DNA of 8,631 nucleotides from Chromobacteriaceae bacterium. GTDB taxonomy: Bacteria > Pseudomonadota > Gammaproteobacteria > Burkholderiales > Aquaspirillaceae. Position 1 is the stretch's first letter. The number at the start of each line of letters is the position of its first letter. Below the pieces are notes generated by a model. It saw nothing but the letters and a program-made list of their open reading frames with translations. It was not told the DNA's origin and did no database searches. Location of the stretch: the NCBI GenBank assembly GCA_030151505.1, contig JASLDQ010000354.1:1-8631 (forward strand). Direction: 5' to 3'. A program made the translations under genes and the position numbers. This document shows, piece by piece, positions 1-7,633 of the stretch.

Positions 1-1
1 C

Positions 2-457
2 ATGGAGCCGGAGAAAAGCTGGCGGCAGATCACGTCCGAACACATGGCCCGCTCCTTCGCCATCAACGCCATCGGCCCGGCCCTGCTGATGAAGCACTTT
101 CTCCCGCGCTTGCCGCGCCACGGCAAGGCGGTGTTCGCCACGCTGTCGGCCAAGGTCGGCAGCATCGGCGACAACCGCCTGGGCGGCTGGTACAGCTACC
201 GCGCCGCCAAGGCGGCCCTGAACCAGCTGGTCCGCACCGCCGCCATTGAGCTGCGCCGAACCGCGCCGGACGCGATCTGTCTGGCGCTGCATCCCGGCAC
301 GGTGGACACTGGCCTGTCCGCCCCGTTTGCCAAAACCGGACTGGACGTCCAGCCCCCGGAGGCAGCGGCCTGCCGCTTGCTGGAGGTGATCCGGCGGGCC
401 GGGCCGGCCGACAGCGGCGGTTTTTTCGACTACCGAGGCCGGCCCTTGCCCTGGTGA
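2..457 (+). CDS. SDR family oxidoreductase, CsgA/C-factor type (5'-truncated by window edge)
   Basis: This is the C-terminal 151 residues of a short-chain dehydrogenase/reductase, an NAD(P)-dependent oxidoreductase probably acting in the cytosol. The catalytic part of the fold is visible: NAIG near residue 22 (the SDR Asn), a Ser in LSAKVGS near residue 49, and the YRAAK form of YxxxK near residues 66-70, followed by the HPGTVDT segment near residue 97. The Rossmann GxxxGxG region is missing, so the ATG at position 2 is probably an internal Met and the real start lies left of the window. The C-terminus GGFFDYRGRPLPW resembles that of CsgA-like SDRs. It runs convergently to the operon, with 10 bp between stop codons. 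The substrate is unknown; it is clearly an SDR, and the CsgA-like subgroup is likely. Confidence 0.85.
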   Translation: MEPEKSWRQITSEHMARSFAINAIGPALLMKHFLPRLPRHGKAVFATLSAKVGSIGDNRLGGWYSYRAAKAALNQLVRTAAIELRRTAPDAICLALHPGTVDTGLSAPFAKTGLDVQPPEAAACRLLEVIRRAGPADSGGFFDYRGRPLPW

Positions 458-467
458 CACCGCCATC

Positions 468-902
468 TCACCCCCGCGCCGCCCGCTTCAGCCAGCGCAT
501 CAGCCCGCCCAGCACCGGCAGCTTCTCGTACAGTTCCTCGGCCGCATCCCAGTAGTCGCGGTGCAGCGTCACCCGTCCGTCTGGCGCGAAGCGGAGGTGG
601 GTCGCGCCGCGAATGCACTGTTCCGTGGCCTTCCAGTGCCGCATGCGGAAGCGGAAATCCCAGGTCAGGAACGCCTGCTCGCCCTGCAACACGGTGGCGG
701 TGATGACAAAACGCGGGGCGTCGACCTGGCGGAACATGTGCACGAAAATACGCTCGATGTCATCGAGGCGACGCACCTCGTTGAAAGGGTCCTTGAAGAA
801 GGCATCGTCGGCGTACAGGGCACGCACCTGCGTCACGTTGTCGGCGGTCAGCGTTTCAAAAAAGCTCACAAGGGCGGCCAGGCTGGCTTGATGGTTCGGC
901 AT
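468..902 (-). CDS. SnoaL/NTF2-like domain protein (nuclear transport factor 2 family)
   Basis: A 144-residue cytosolic protein of the small SnoaL/NTF2-like cone fold. These proteins act as ligand-binding domains, isomerases or partner subunits. The typical N-terminal pattern YADDAFFKDPF lies at residues 30-40, and the family-like tail HRDYWDAAEELYEKLP at residues 114-129. The ATG is preceded by the upstream SDR stop with only two bases between (TGA CC ATG), which supports this start over the longer open frame running into the SDR. It is the last gene of the operon. NTF2-like proteins are regular companions of CFA-like methyltransferase/SDR lipid operons, where their exact role is not established. 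A binding or isomerase role on a modified acyl chain is inference. Confidence 0.85.
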   Translation of the reverse strand: MPNHQASLAALVSFFETLTADNVTQVRALYADDAFFKDPFNEVRRLDDIERIFVHMFRQVDAPRFVITATVLQGEQAFLTWDFRFRMRHWKATEQCIRGATHLRFAPDGRVTLHRDYWDAAEELYEKLPVLGGLMRWLKRAARG

Positions 903-904
903 GG

Positions 905-1696
905 TCAGAGTCCGGTCACGCGGCGCACGATGGCAAAGTAGGCGCGGTAGGGCAGGATGCGCAGCAGTTTGAGCAGGCGGCTGAAGCTTTTGGAAAAATG
1001 GATGTCGAAGTCGCCGCCCTCGATGCCCCGCACGATCTCGCCGGCCGCCTCGTCGGGCTTGATCAGCGCCGGCATGCGGAAATCGTTGCCCGCCGTCAGC
1101 GGGGTGGCGACGAAGCCCGGCGAGATCAGATGCACGCCGATGCCATGCGGGCGCAGGTCCAAATACAGGGCCTCGCACAGATTTATCACCGCGGCCTTGC
1201 TCGGCCCGTAGGCCACCGCCTTGGGCAGCCCGCCGTAGCCCGCCACGCTGCCGACGATGCCGATCGCCCCGTTCTTCTGCCTGAGCAAGGCAGGCGTCAC
1301 CGCGGCCAGCACATTGAACGGCCCGTTCAGATTGATATCGATGATTTGCCTGGCCGCCGCCAGATCCAGGGCGTCGGCGCGCATGGCGCTATAGGTGCCG
1401 GCGACGACCAGCACGAGGTCGAGGCCACCCCAGCACGACAGCAGGCGTTCGGCGGCAGCCGCCACGGCGGTCGGGTCGGTGATATCCAGCGGCAGCACTT
1501 CGACGGGACTACCAGCGGCGGCCTTAGCCGCTGCCGCCAGCCGCTCCAGCGCCGGCGCCGAGCGCGCCGACACCGCCAGCATCGCGCCCTTCTGCAGCAA
1601 CAGCCGCGCCGTGGCCGCACCGATCCCGCTCGACGCACCGACAATCCATACCCGCTTGCCCCGCCACGATGCCACCGGCGGATTCATCGGCCGCAT
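905..1696 (-). CDS. SDR family NAD(P)-dependent oxidoreductase
   Basis: A complete 263-residue classical short-chain dehydrogenase. The cofactor loop GASSGIG lies at residues 20-26, the Asn of the catalytic tetrad at about 122 (INLNG), Ser at 150 (GSVAG), and Tyr163/Lys167 in YGPSK. The usual NNAG motif reads VVAG at 97-100, so its Asn is replaced. The C-terminus is basic and hydrophobic (SRLLKLLRILPYRAYFAIV, about 239-257), which could bring the enzyme to the membrane. I chose the ATG that overlaps the preceding DUF3833 stop as TGATG, with GAGG six bases upstream. A GTG one codon earlier would instead give a GTGA 4-nt overlap, and an ATG at 1687 is also in frame. Its likely role, oxidising or reducing an acyl-derived carbonyl in the lipid pathway, is inferred from neighbours only. 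Confidence 0.92.
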   Translation of the reverse strand: MRPMNPPVASWRGKRVWIVGASSGIGAATARLLLQKGAMLAVSARSAPALERLAAAAKAAAGSPVEVLPLDITDPTAVAAAAERLLSCWGGLDLVLVVAGTYSAMRADALDLAAARQIIDINLNGPFNVLAAVTPALLRQKNGAIGIVGSVAGYGGLPKAVAYGPSKAAVINLCEALYLDLRPHGIGVHLISPGFVATPLTAGNDFRMPALIKPDEAAGEIVRGIEGGDFDIHFSKSFSRLLKLLRILPYRAYFAIVRRVTGL

Positions 1697-2262
1697 CACG
1701 CCCCTCGCTTGCGGAAGGACAAGGTGACATCGCCCAGATGGAAGCCGAACTTGCTCATCGCGGCGCGGTTGATCATCACCTCGCGGTCCATCAGGAACAT
1801 CCAGTCGTCAAACTGCACCTGCCAGACCCGTCCGTCGACCGGCAACGCCAGCGTATAGCGCCACTGCAACGCATTGCCGGCAGCCTTGCCGTTCGCCTCT
1901 CCGACCACGTCATCGGCGGTACCGACATAGCGGTCACCTGTCTTGCGCAGGGTCCAGACCCGCTTCTGCCGGGTTCCGTCCGAATAGGAAAAATCCTCGT
2001 CCAGTACGCCGGTTTCCACCCCGTCGACCGTTTTCCAGTCGCAGCGCATCACGACGGTGAAGCGCTTGACGACCTTGCCGGAACGATCGGTGAAGATACC
2101 CCAGGCGTCGAGGGTGCCGTTGAAGTATTCGCGCAGATCGAGCTTGGGCGTCTGGTCCGCGTACACCGACGGCTCGATGCTCGAACAGCCCCCGAGCATC
2201 GAGGCGGACAGGGTCAGCACCGCCACTCGGCGCAGACAGGCAAAACGGCTTTGATTCAGCAT
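1696..2262 (-). CDS. DUF3833 family lipoprotein
   Basis: A 188-residue predicted lipoprotein. The N-terminus has basic residues (RR at 11-12), a short hydrophobic segment and the lipobox LGGC with the acylated Cys at residue 26, followed by SS. It is therefore probably anchored in the outer membrane facing the periplasm. The mature part begins with a segment containing DLREYFNGTLDAWGIF, typical of DUF3833, and ends in a beta-rich region (FMLNRE-like segment FLMDREVMINRAAMS, then GFHLGDVTLSFRK). The start used lies one base after the transporter stop and has GGAG about six bases upstream. A further in-frame ATG at 2274 overlaps the transporter gene and would put extra acidic residues before the signal peptide, so it is less likely. 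DUF3833 has no assigned biochemical function, but it is a recurrent partner of CFA-like operons. A role in handling or sensing modified lipid in the envelope is inference. Confidence 0.9.
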   Translation of the reverse strand: MLNQSRFACLRRVAVLTLSASMLGGCSSIEPSVYADQTPKLDLREYFNGTLDAWGIFTDRSGKVVKRFTVVMRCDWKTVDGVETGVLDEDFSYSDGTRQKRVWTLRKTGDRYVGTADDVVGEANGKAAGNALQWRYTLALPVDGRVWQVQFDDWMFLMDREVMINRAAMSKFGFHLGDVTLSFRKRGA

Positions 2263-2263
2263 T

Positions 2264-3565
2264 TCACTCTCCATGCAGACGCTTGCCGCCGCGCCACAGC
2301 AGCGCGGCGGCGCCCAGTTTGAGCAGGCAGGGCAGCAGGCCATAGGCGAGGACGAGCCCCCCGGTTCCGGTCGCCGGTACCGACCCCTGGCTCGGCACGT
2401 AGCCCAGTGCACCGAGCAGCGGCAGCACCAGACCGGCGGCCAGCGCCAGATTGAGCTTGGTCGCCAGATGCCACAGCCCGAAGCAGGCCCCTTCGCCCAG
2501 CGTGCCGGGGGTGGCCCGCTGGATTAGACCGGCCAGCAGGGCGGCGGGCGCTACCAGATCGGCCCCCAGCGCCATGCCGGACAACACGGACAGCACGGCA
2601 AACGCCGGCAGTGCGATGTCCGGCGCCGTGCCCGGCAGCGCCAGAACCCAGGCAAATACCAGTACCGCGAGCGCCATGCCGGCCAGCCAGCTTCGCACCA
2701 GCCCCCAGCGCGCGGCGAACCCGATCCACAGCGGCATGGCCGCGACACCGGCCAGAAAGTACACGGCCAGGAACACGCCGCTCCAGGCTGCGAGGCCGAG
2801 CGCGTCGCGTACGAAGAACAGCACCAGCGTTGCCGGCACCGCGCTGGCGATGCCGTTGAGCATGAACACGGCCAGCAGGAAGCGGAACTCGGCATGGCGC
2901 AAGGGCGCCAGCAAGCCGGAAGCGGTGCCCGGCCGATGCGGCGCGGGGGCCGGGCCGGCGGGGGTCATGATGAGCAGCAGCAAGCCGGTGGTGGCCAGCA
3001 GCCCCGCCAGCAGCGCGCTGACCACCGTCATCCCCACCTGCTGCGGCAGTACGGCGGCCAGCACCACCCCGAGCAGGCCGAAGCCTTCGCGGGTCGCCGT
3101 GACCCGCGCCCGGCCGGCGGCGGTGCGCGCCAACCCCGCGCCCCAGGCCTGATAGGCAATCGACGCCAGGCTGAAGCCGCCGTAAGTCAGCAAGAGCGTC
3201 AGCAGCATCCAGCCGGCCAGCGCCTTGCCCGGCAGGGCGGGCGGGTGGAACAGCGCGGCGAAGCCGCCTGCCAGCTGCGGCATGGCCAGCAGGATCGCCT
3301 GGCGAAAACCGTTGCGCCGCCGGTCGAGCCACAGCCCGATCAGCGGATCGGCCAGCGCGTCGAGCAGCCGGGCGGCGAGCAGCAGGCCGCCAATCAGCCC
3401 GAGCGGCAGACCGAAACGCTGCGAATACCAGTCGGGCAAGACGACATAAATGGGCAGGGCGACAAAGGCCAGCGGGAGGCCGAATCCGCCGTAGGCAATC
3501 AGCCCAGGCAGCCGCAGGCCGCTGGAGTGCGCATCAAGCCGGACGAGGCCGTCCGGGGGCGTCAT
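2264..3565 (-). CDS. MFS transporter, GPH / MFS_2-like (sodium:glycoside symporter-type)
   Basis: A 433-residue, very hydrophobic inner-membrane protein with about twelve predicted helices, the usual size for the glycoside-pentoside-hexuronide (MFS_2) branch of the major facilitator superfamily. The diagnostic N-terminal loop after the second helix is present: LLDALADPLIGLWLDRRR at about residues 67-84, with the acidic residues D69 and D73. The ATG overlaps the upstream gene stop as ATGA and has GGGAG seven bases before it. Although GPH proteins are named for sugar symport, members embedded in lipid operons probably carry something else, and MFSD2-type relatives move lysophospholipids. Here it sits between two exported proteins, which suggests a role in moving a lipid or small lipid precursor; that is inference. 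The substrate cannot be read from the sequence. Confidence 0.88.
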   Translation of the reverse strand: MTPPDGLVRLDAHSSGLRLPGLIAYGGFGLPLAFVALPIYVVLPDWYSQRFGLPLGLIGGLLLAARLLDALADPLIGLWLDRRRNGFRQAILLAMPQLAGGFAALFHPPALPGKALAGWMLLTLLLTYGGFSLASIAYQAWGAGLARTAAGRARVTATREGFGLLGVVLAAVLPQQVGMTVVSALLAGLLATTGLLLLIMTPAGPAPAPHRPGTASGLLAPLRHAEFRFLLAVFMLNGIASAVPATLVLFFVRDALGLAAWSGVFLAVYFLAGVAAMPLWIGFAARWGLVRSWLAGMALAVLVFAWVLALPGTAPDIALPAFAVLSVLSGMALGADLVAPAALLAGLIQRATPGTLGEGACFGLWHLATKLNLALAAGLVLPLLGALGYVPSQGSVPATGTGGLVLAYGLLPCLLKLGAAALLWRGGKRLHGE

Positions 3566-4149
3566 TGCGCGGCTCCCGTCGGCCTAGAACCGGCCAGCAA
3601 GGCCTGGCGCACGGCCGGGGCGGCGGTGCGCGGGTCGAGCCAGATCGAGAAAAAGGCCCGGGCGAACTTGTCGCCCGGCATCACGCCGATGCGCCGGCCG
3701 TTCAGCAGAAAAACCGTGCCGACGTCGGGTTGATATAGGCCGCTCAAGTGGTCGTTTTCGCGCACGTCCGGAAACAGCTGTAGCAGTTGCGCTTCCCATT
3801 GTTCGCGGTCGGCGGGGGAGCCTTGTCCGAGCGCTTCCATTTCCGTGCGCGTGCGGCGCGCAATGTCGGCACCCCGGAAGGCGCGGACGTAATACAGGTC
3901 GAGCGCGTAGGGCAGTCCGGTCAGCGTGTCGCCCGGCAGGCCGCGCGGCGACATGAACAGCCGGGCCTGATAGATGCGCAGGCCGAACATCCGCAGCGTG
4001 CCTTGCCCGGCCAGCCGCAGATCGGGCTGCAGGCGGCGCAGGGCCTGTTCAACTGGCGTCTCGATCGTCGCCATGTCCTGCGCCCAGGCTGGCGGGATGA
4101 GCGACAGTGCGATCGACAAAAGCAGGGGCCGGGAAAAGAAGCGGAGCAT
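3562..4149 (-). CDS. exported chalcone isomerase-like domain protein
   Basis: A 195-residue protein with a clear Sec signal peptide: basic start, hydrophobic core LLLSIALSLIP and cleavage probably after AWA at residue 23. It therefore acts in the periplasm. The mature region fits the bacterial chalcone isomerase-like family: GQGTLRMFGLRIYQARLFM (about 48-66), ALDLYYVRAF (about 81-90), then a FLLNGRRIGVMPGDKFARAFFSIWL stretch (about 147-171). Bacterial members are not expected to make flavonoids; the fold is related to fatty-acid-binding proteins, so binding a fatty acyl group is plausible. The gene starts one base after the CFA-like stop (TGA G ATG), and its own stop overlaps the transporter start by four bases. 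Family assignment is good; enzymatic activity is unknown. Confidence 0.87.
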   Translation of the reverse strand: MLRFFSRPLLLSIALSLIPPAWAQDMATIETPVEQALRRLQPDLRLAGQGTLRMFGLRIYQARLFMSPRGLPGDTLTGLPYALDLYYVRAFRGADIARRTRTEMEALGQGSPADREQWEAQLLQLFPDVRENDHLSGLYQPDVGTVFLLNGRRIGVMPGDKFARAFFSIWLDPRTAAPAVRQALLAGSRPTGAAQ

Positions 4150-4150
4150 C

Positions 4151-5449
4151 TCAGGCTCTCGTGTCGGGCGTGGCGTGTTCCAGCGTGAACTGCACCACGT
4201 CGGTATTGCGGTGGCGGAACGCGGCTTCGCAATAGCACAGGTAGAAGGTCCAGATGCGGATGAAGGCCTCGTCCAGTCCCAGCGCCCGGATGGCCGGTAA
4301 GGCAGCGCTAAAGCGCTCGCGCCAGACCTTCAGGGTGCGGGCGTAGTCCTGGCCGAAGGCCAGCGTGTCGACGATCTTCAGCCCGGCGCGCTCGGCCTGC
4401 CGGCGGAAAACTGACGGGCTGGGCAGCATGCCGCCGGGGAAGATGTACTGCTGGATGAAGTCGGTGCCCTTGCGGTAGCGCTCGAACAGCGCGTCGTCGA
4501 TGACGATGGTCTGGATACAGGCGCGGCCGCCCGGCTTGAGCGTGCGCTTGATCGTGTCGAAGTAGGACGGCCAGTAGCTTTCCCCCACGGCCTCGAACAT
4601 TTCGATCGAAACGATGCTGTCGAAGCGGCCGTCGCAGTCGCGGTAATCCTGTAGGCGCAGGTCGGCCCGGGCGTCGGCGGTTGCCGCGTCCTCGCAGCGC
4701 GCGCGCGCCCAGGCCAGCTGCTCGGTGGACAGGGTAAGGCCGGTCACCTTGAGGCCGGCCCGCAAGGCGGTTTCGGCGAAGCCACCCCAGCCGCAACCGA
4801 TCTCCAGCACCGAGTCGCCCGCCTGCAGTTGCAGCATCTCGAGCATGCGCCGGTACTTGGCCTGCTGCGCCTGGGGCAGGCGTTCGCCATCCCGGCTTTC
4901 GTCGGCCGCCGCCCCGTCGCCGAACAGCGCGCTGGAATAGGTCATGGTCGGATCGAGCCACAGGCGGTAGAAGGCATTGCCGATGTCGTAGTGCGCCTGG
5001 ATGTTGCGGCGGCTGCCGGCGCGGCTGTTGCGGTTGAGCAGGTGGCGGAGGCGGTGGAACAAGCGCCCCCACGCCGTGCCGTAAACGAAGTGCTCGACCG
5101 CGTTGCGGTTGGCGACGAACAGGCCCAGCAGTGCGCTCAGATCACTCGTGGTCCAGCCGCCGTCGATCCAGGTTTCGGCAAAGCCGATATCGCCGGACTT
5201 GAGCGCGGCGTCGAAGCAGCGCCAGTCGGACAGGACGATGTCGGCCTGCGGACCGTGGCCGGGGCCGTAGCTGGCGTGCTGGCCATCGGGAAAGGTTACG
5301 GCCAGCGTGCCGCTTTGCAGCCGTTCGAGCAGCCGCAGCGCCAGCCTGGCCCGGGACGGGAAACGGCGCGAATCGAGCGGAACGCTGCGGCGAACAGCGG
5401 CGGAATCGCCGCGCAGCGCCAGCGCGCTGGACACGAGGGTTTGGGTCAT
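4151..5449 (-). CDS. cyclopropane-fatty-acyl-phospholipid synthase-like SAM methyltransferase (COG2230)
   Basis: A 432-residue class I SAM-dependent methyltransferase of the CFA synthase family, which acts on unsaturated acyl chains of membrane phospholipids. An N-terminal lipid-binding region (about 1-140) is followed by HYDIGN (153-158), the SAM-binding motif LEIGCGWGG (215-223), EMFEAVGE (283-290) and the substrate-pocket segment IFPGGMLPS (336-344). In E. coli Cfa the equivalent of the last motif carries a Cys; here it is Met341. The FEHVG motif also reads FEAVG. These changes are typical of CFA relatives outside the true cyclopropane synthases and fit a chain methylase such as one making methylated or furan fatty acid precursors (inference). 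The start overlaps the DUF1365 stop as ATGA and has AGGTGA upstream; a longer frame would run into DUF1365. It is the catalytic centre of the operon. Confidence 0.93.
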   Translation of the reverse strand: MTQTLVSSALALRGDSAAVRRSVPLDSRRFPSRARLALRLLERLQSGTLAVTFPDGQHASYGPGHGPQADIVLSDWRCFDAALKSGDIGFAETWIDGGWTTSDLSALLGLFVANRNAVEHFVYGTAWGRLFHRLRHLLNRNSRAGSRRNIQAHYDIGNAFYRLWLDPTMTYSSALFGDGAAADESRDGERLPQAQQAKYRRMLEMLQLQAGDSVLEIGCGWGGFAETALRAGLKVTGLTLSTEQLAWARARCEDAATADARADLRLQDYRDCDGRFDSIVSIEMFEAVGESYWPSYFDTIKRTLKPGGRACIQTIVIDDALFERYRKGTDFIQQYIFPGGMLPSPSVFRRQAERAGLKIVDTLAFGQDYARTLKVWRERFSAALPAIRALGLDEAFIRIWTFYLCYCEAAFRHRNTDVVQFTLEHATPDTRA

Positions 5450-6258
5450 CGGCTCACCTCTTTGGCGGGAGGAAGGGGCTTGGAGAAGAAGGGCACACGT
5501 TTGAGCCACAGCCGCAACGCCTGCCAGTGGATGCGGACCACCACGCCGAAGGTCATGGCCGGCATCCGCACGAAGGCGGCCAGCAGATTAGCGCTCGTCA
5601 GCGTTTGCGCCGTGCCGGCGATGCTGGTCAGCAGTAAGGGGCCCTGTTCGTCATCGTGGTCGATCCGCGCCGCATGGCGCAGGCAGAGGCTGCCGTCGAC
5701 GGCGGTGCGGACGTTCTGGCGGAAGTGGAAGCGGTAGTCGCCTTCGACCTTGCAGAAGGGCGACACATGAAACACCTTGCGTGCGGTCAGCTCTTGCCCC
5801 CACTGCAGCGGCGCTCCGTCGTGGTCGGCCAGCAGGTAGCAGTGGCGCTCGCCGAAGGTGTTGTTCACCTCGCACACGATGGCCCGCAACGCGCCGTCGC
5901 CGCGTTCGCAGAACCAGAAGCTGACCGGGTTGAACACATAGCCCAGCACGCGCGGAAAGGTTTGCAGCCAGATTTCGCCGTCGGCGTCGTGGATGCCCTC
6001 GCGGTGCAGCAGGGCATCAATCCATTCCAGCGGCGGGCGGGTGCCGTCGCCGTGATCGGCGTCGTGAAACGACAGCAGATTGAAGCGGTTGTGCGACAGC
6101 ACCGCGTTGTCCAGCGGCTGCCGTGCCAGGCTGCGCAGCGGCAGCCGCAGCTGGTAGACGCGGTAGGCAAAGCCGTGGCGAACCGGCCGCAGCCGGGTGT
6201 GCTGGACCTTGCCAAGGCAGAGCTGCGGACGGTGGAGGGCTGAAGGGGCAGGGCTCAT
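5446..6258 (-). CDS. DUF1365 domain-containing protein
   Basis: A 270-residue DUF1365 protein. Hallmarks in order: VQHTRLRPVRHGFAYRVY (about 18-35), FNPVSFWFC (109-117), CEVNNTFGERHCYLL (129-143) and KVFHVSPFC (161-169). The many conserved His, Cys and Asn residues suggest a metal or cofactor site, but no reaction has been assigned to the family as far as I know. DUF1365 nearly always lies between an FAD-dependent oxidoreductase and a CFA-like methyltransferase, exactly as here, implying a shared pathway on membrane acyl chains. The start lies one base after the preceding stop (TGA C ATG); the Shine-Dalgarno is weak, consistent with translational coupling. The stop overlaps the methyltransferase start by four bases. 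Confidence 0.92.
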   Translation of the reverse strand: MSPAPSALHRPQLCLGKVQHTRLRPVRHGFAYRVYQLRLPLRSLARQPLDNAVLSHNRFNLLSFHDADHGDGTRPPLEWIDALLHREGIHDADGEIWLQTFPRVLGYVFNPVSFWFCERGDGALRAIVCEVNNTFGERHCYLLADHDGAPLQWGQELTARKVFHVSPFCKVEGDYRFHFRQNVRTAVDGSLCLRHAARIDHDDEQGPLLLTSIAGTAQTLTSANLLAAFVRMPAMTFGVVVRIHWQALRLWLKRVPFFSKPLPPAKEVSR

Positions 6259-6259
6259 G

Positions 6260-7633
6260 TCAGGCCATCTCGCGCGCCTGGGTGCCGGCCAGCGGCCGCG
6301 CCATGCCGGTCAGCTTGGCCGCCAGCTGCGCGGCCACCGCCAGCCCGGACTTGAGGCCGTCCTCATGGAAACCGTAACCGGTCCACGCGCCGCAGAACCA
6401 GGTGTGCTGCCGGCCCTGCAGCTCGGGCAAACGACGCTGCGCCAGGATCGCCGCCCCGTCGAACACCGGGTGGGCGTAATCGATTTCGCGCAAGACATGC
6501 TCCTCCCGCGGCTCGACCACCGGGTTGAGGCTGACGATTAGCGGCCGGTCCGCCCATGCCGCCGGCAGCGGTTGCAGCTTGTTGATCAGGTAATGCACGC
6601 AAACTGCCGATTCTCCCGCCGCGCCGCCGGTGAGCGGCTTGCTGCTGTAGTTCCAGGCGGACCAGACCTTGCGCCGCGCCGGCAACAGAGAGGGATCGGT
6701 ATGCAGCACCGCCCGGTTGGGCTGGTAGCGGATCGCGCCCAGCACGGCGCGTTCCTGTGGCGTCACGTCCTTCAGCAGCGCCAAGGCCTGGTCGCTGTGA
6801 CAGGCGAGCACGACATGGTCGAAACGCTCGGTGCCCGCGTCGGTGGTCACATCGGCCCGCGGCACACCCAGCGCGGCATCATGGCTCACCCGGCGCACCG
6901 TCCGCACCGGCGTCAACCGTGCGTCGGACAGATGTGCCAGCAGGCGCCGGACATATTCGCGCGAGCCGCCGCTCACCGTGTACCACTGCGGCCGGTCGTC
7001 GACCTGCAACAGGCCGTGGTTGTGGCAGAAGCGGATCATGGTCGACACCGGAAAGGCCAGCATCTGCCGGGTCGGGCAGGACCAGATGCAGCCGGCCATC
7101 GGCAGGAAATACCAATCGCGGAATTCGGTCGAGAAGCGGTGGCGGGCCAGAAAATCGCCGAGCGGTTCCGCCAGCAGGTCGACCTGGTTCGACATCGCCA
7201 GCCCGGTGGTCAGGCGATTGAAGCGCAGGATGTCGCGCAGCATGCGCAAAAAGCGCGGCCGCACGAGGTTGCGGCGCTGCGCGAACACAGTGTCGAGGTT
7301 ATTGCCTGCCCATTCCAGGTTCAGGTGAGGCAGCGACACCGCAAACGACATGTCGGACTGGGCGACAGGCACCTGCAACTCTTCGAACAGCCGGATCAGC
7401 TGCGGATACGTCCGCTCGTTGAACACCAGAAAACCGGTGTCCACCCCGTGCGTCACCACGCCCTCTGGCGTGTCCAGGCTGACGTCGACCGTATGGCTGT
7501 GGCCGCCGAAATAGCCGTTTGCTTCGAATAGCGTGACCTGATGATCGTCGCGGCCGGCCTCGCGCAGCTGCCGTTCGATGCTATAGGCGCAGGACAGGCC
7601 GGCGATGCCGGCGCCGATGACCGCGATCTTCAT
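6260..7633 (-). CDS. FAD-dependent oxidoreductase, amine oxidase-like (COG2907 type)
   Basis: A 457-residue flavoprotein. The N-terminal Rossmann motif [10 protein letters not shown] lies at residues 7-16, with the ribose-binding Glu in [15 protein letters not shown] (E38). The C-terminal FAD-binding segment [19 protein letters not shown] lies at about 412-430. The [18 protein letters not shown] stretch (from about 79) is characteristic of the COG2907 group annotated as flavin-containing amine oxidoreductase or predicted NAD/FAD-binding protein. In its usual setting with DUF1365 and a CFA-like methyltransferase it is a candidate for an acyl-chain desaturation or oxidation step rather than amine oxidation (inference). 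Its ATG overlaps the folE2 stop as ATGA, and GAAGGA lies about eleven bases upstream. Confidence 0.93.
   Translation of the reverse strand: MKIAVIGAGIAGLSCAYSIERQLREAGRDDHQVTLFEANGYFGGHSHTVDVSLDTPEGVVTHGVDTGFLVFNERTYPQLIRLFEELQVPVAQSDMSFAVSLPHLNLEWAGNNLDTVFAQRRNLVRPRFLRMLRDILRFNRLTTGLAMSNQVDLLAEPLGDFLARHRFSTEFRDWYFLPMAGCIWSCPTRQMLAFPVSTMIRFCHNHGLLQVDDRPQWYTVSGGSREYVRRLLAHLSDARLTPVRTVRRVSHDAALGVPRADVTTDAGTERFDHVVLACHSDQALALLKDVTPQERAVLGAIRYQPNRAVLHTDPSLLPARRKVWSAWNYSSKPLTGGAAGESAVCVHYLINKLQPLPAAWADRPLIVSLNPVVEPREEHVLREIDYAHPVFDGAAILAQRRLPELQGRQHTWFCGAWTGYGFHEDGLKSGLAVAAQLAAKLTGMARPLAGTQAREMA

Noticed and set aside
468..1178. Longer version of the NTF2-like gene starting inside the SDR
   Set aside because: The extra N-terminus is a shadow of the SDR; the ATG at 902 lies two bases after the SDR stop and begins the recognisable domain.
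998..1858. Plus-strand open frame of 286 codons, and similar long plus frames at 2894-3733 and 4829-5737
   Set aside because: Each lies antisense to well-supported operon genes, has low-complexity Arg/Gln/Ala composition and no family motifs.
2256..3332. Second minus-strand frame of 358 codons within the transporter gene
   Set aside because: It overlaps the transporter in another frame, is extremely Arg/Ala/Gly-rich, and has no membrane helices or motifs; the frame at 2264-3565 has clear transporter features.
5450..5509. Longer N-terminus for the CFA-like methyltransferase
   Set aside because: The extension overlaps DUF1365 coding sequence; the ATG at 5449 forms an ATGA overlap and has a good AGGTGA site.
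6572..7531. Plus-strand open frame of 319 codons
   Set aside because: It is antisense to the FAD oxidoreductase, is rich in Arg/His/Gln/Ala as expected of a shadow frame in GC-rich DNA, and shows no recognisable domain.
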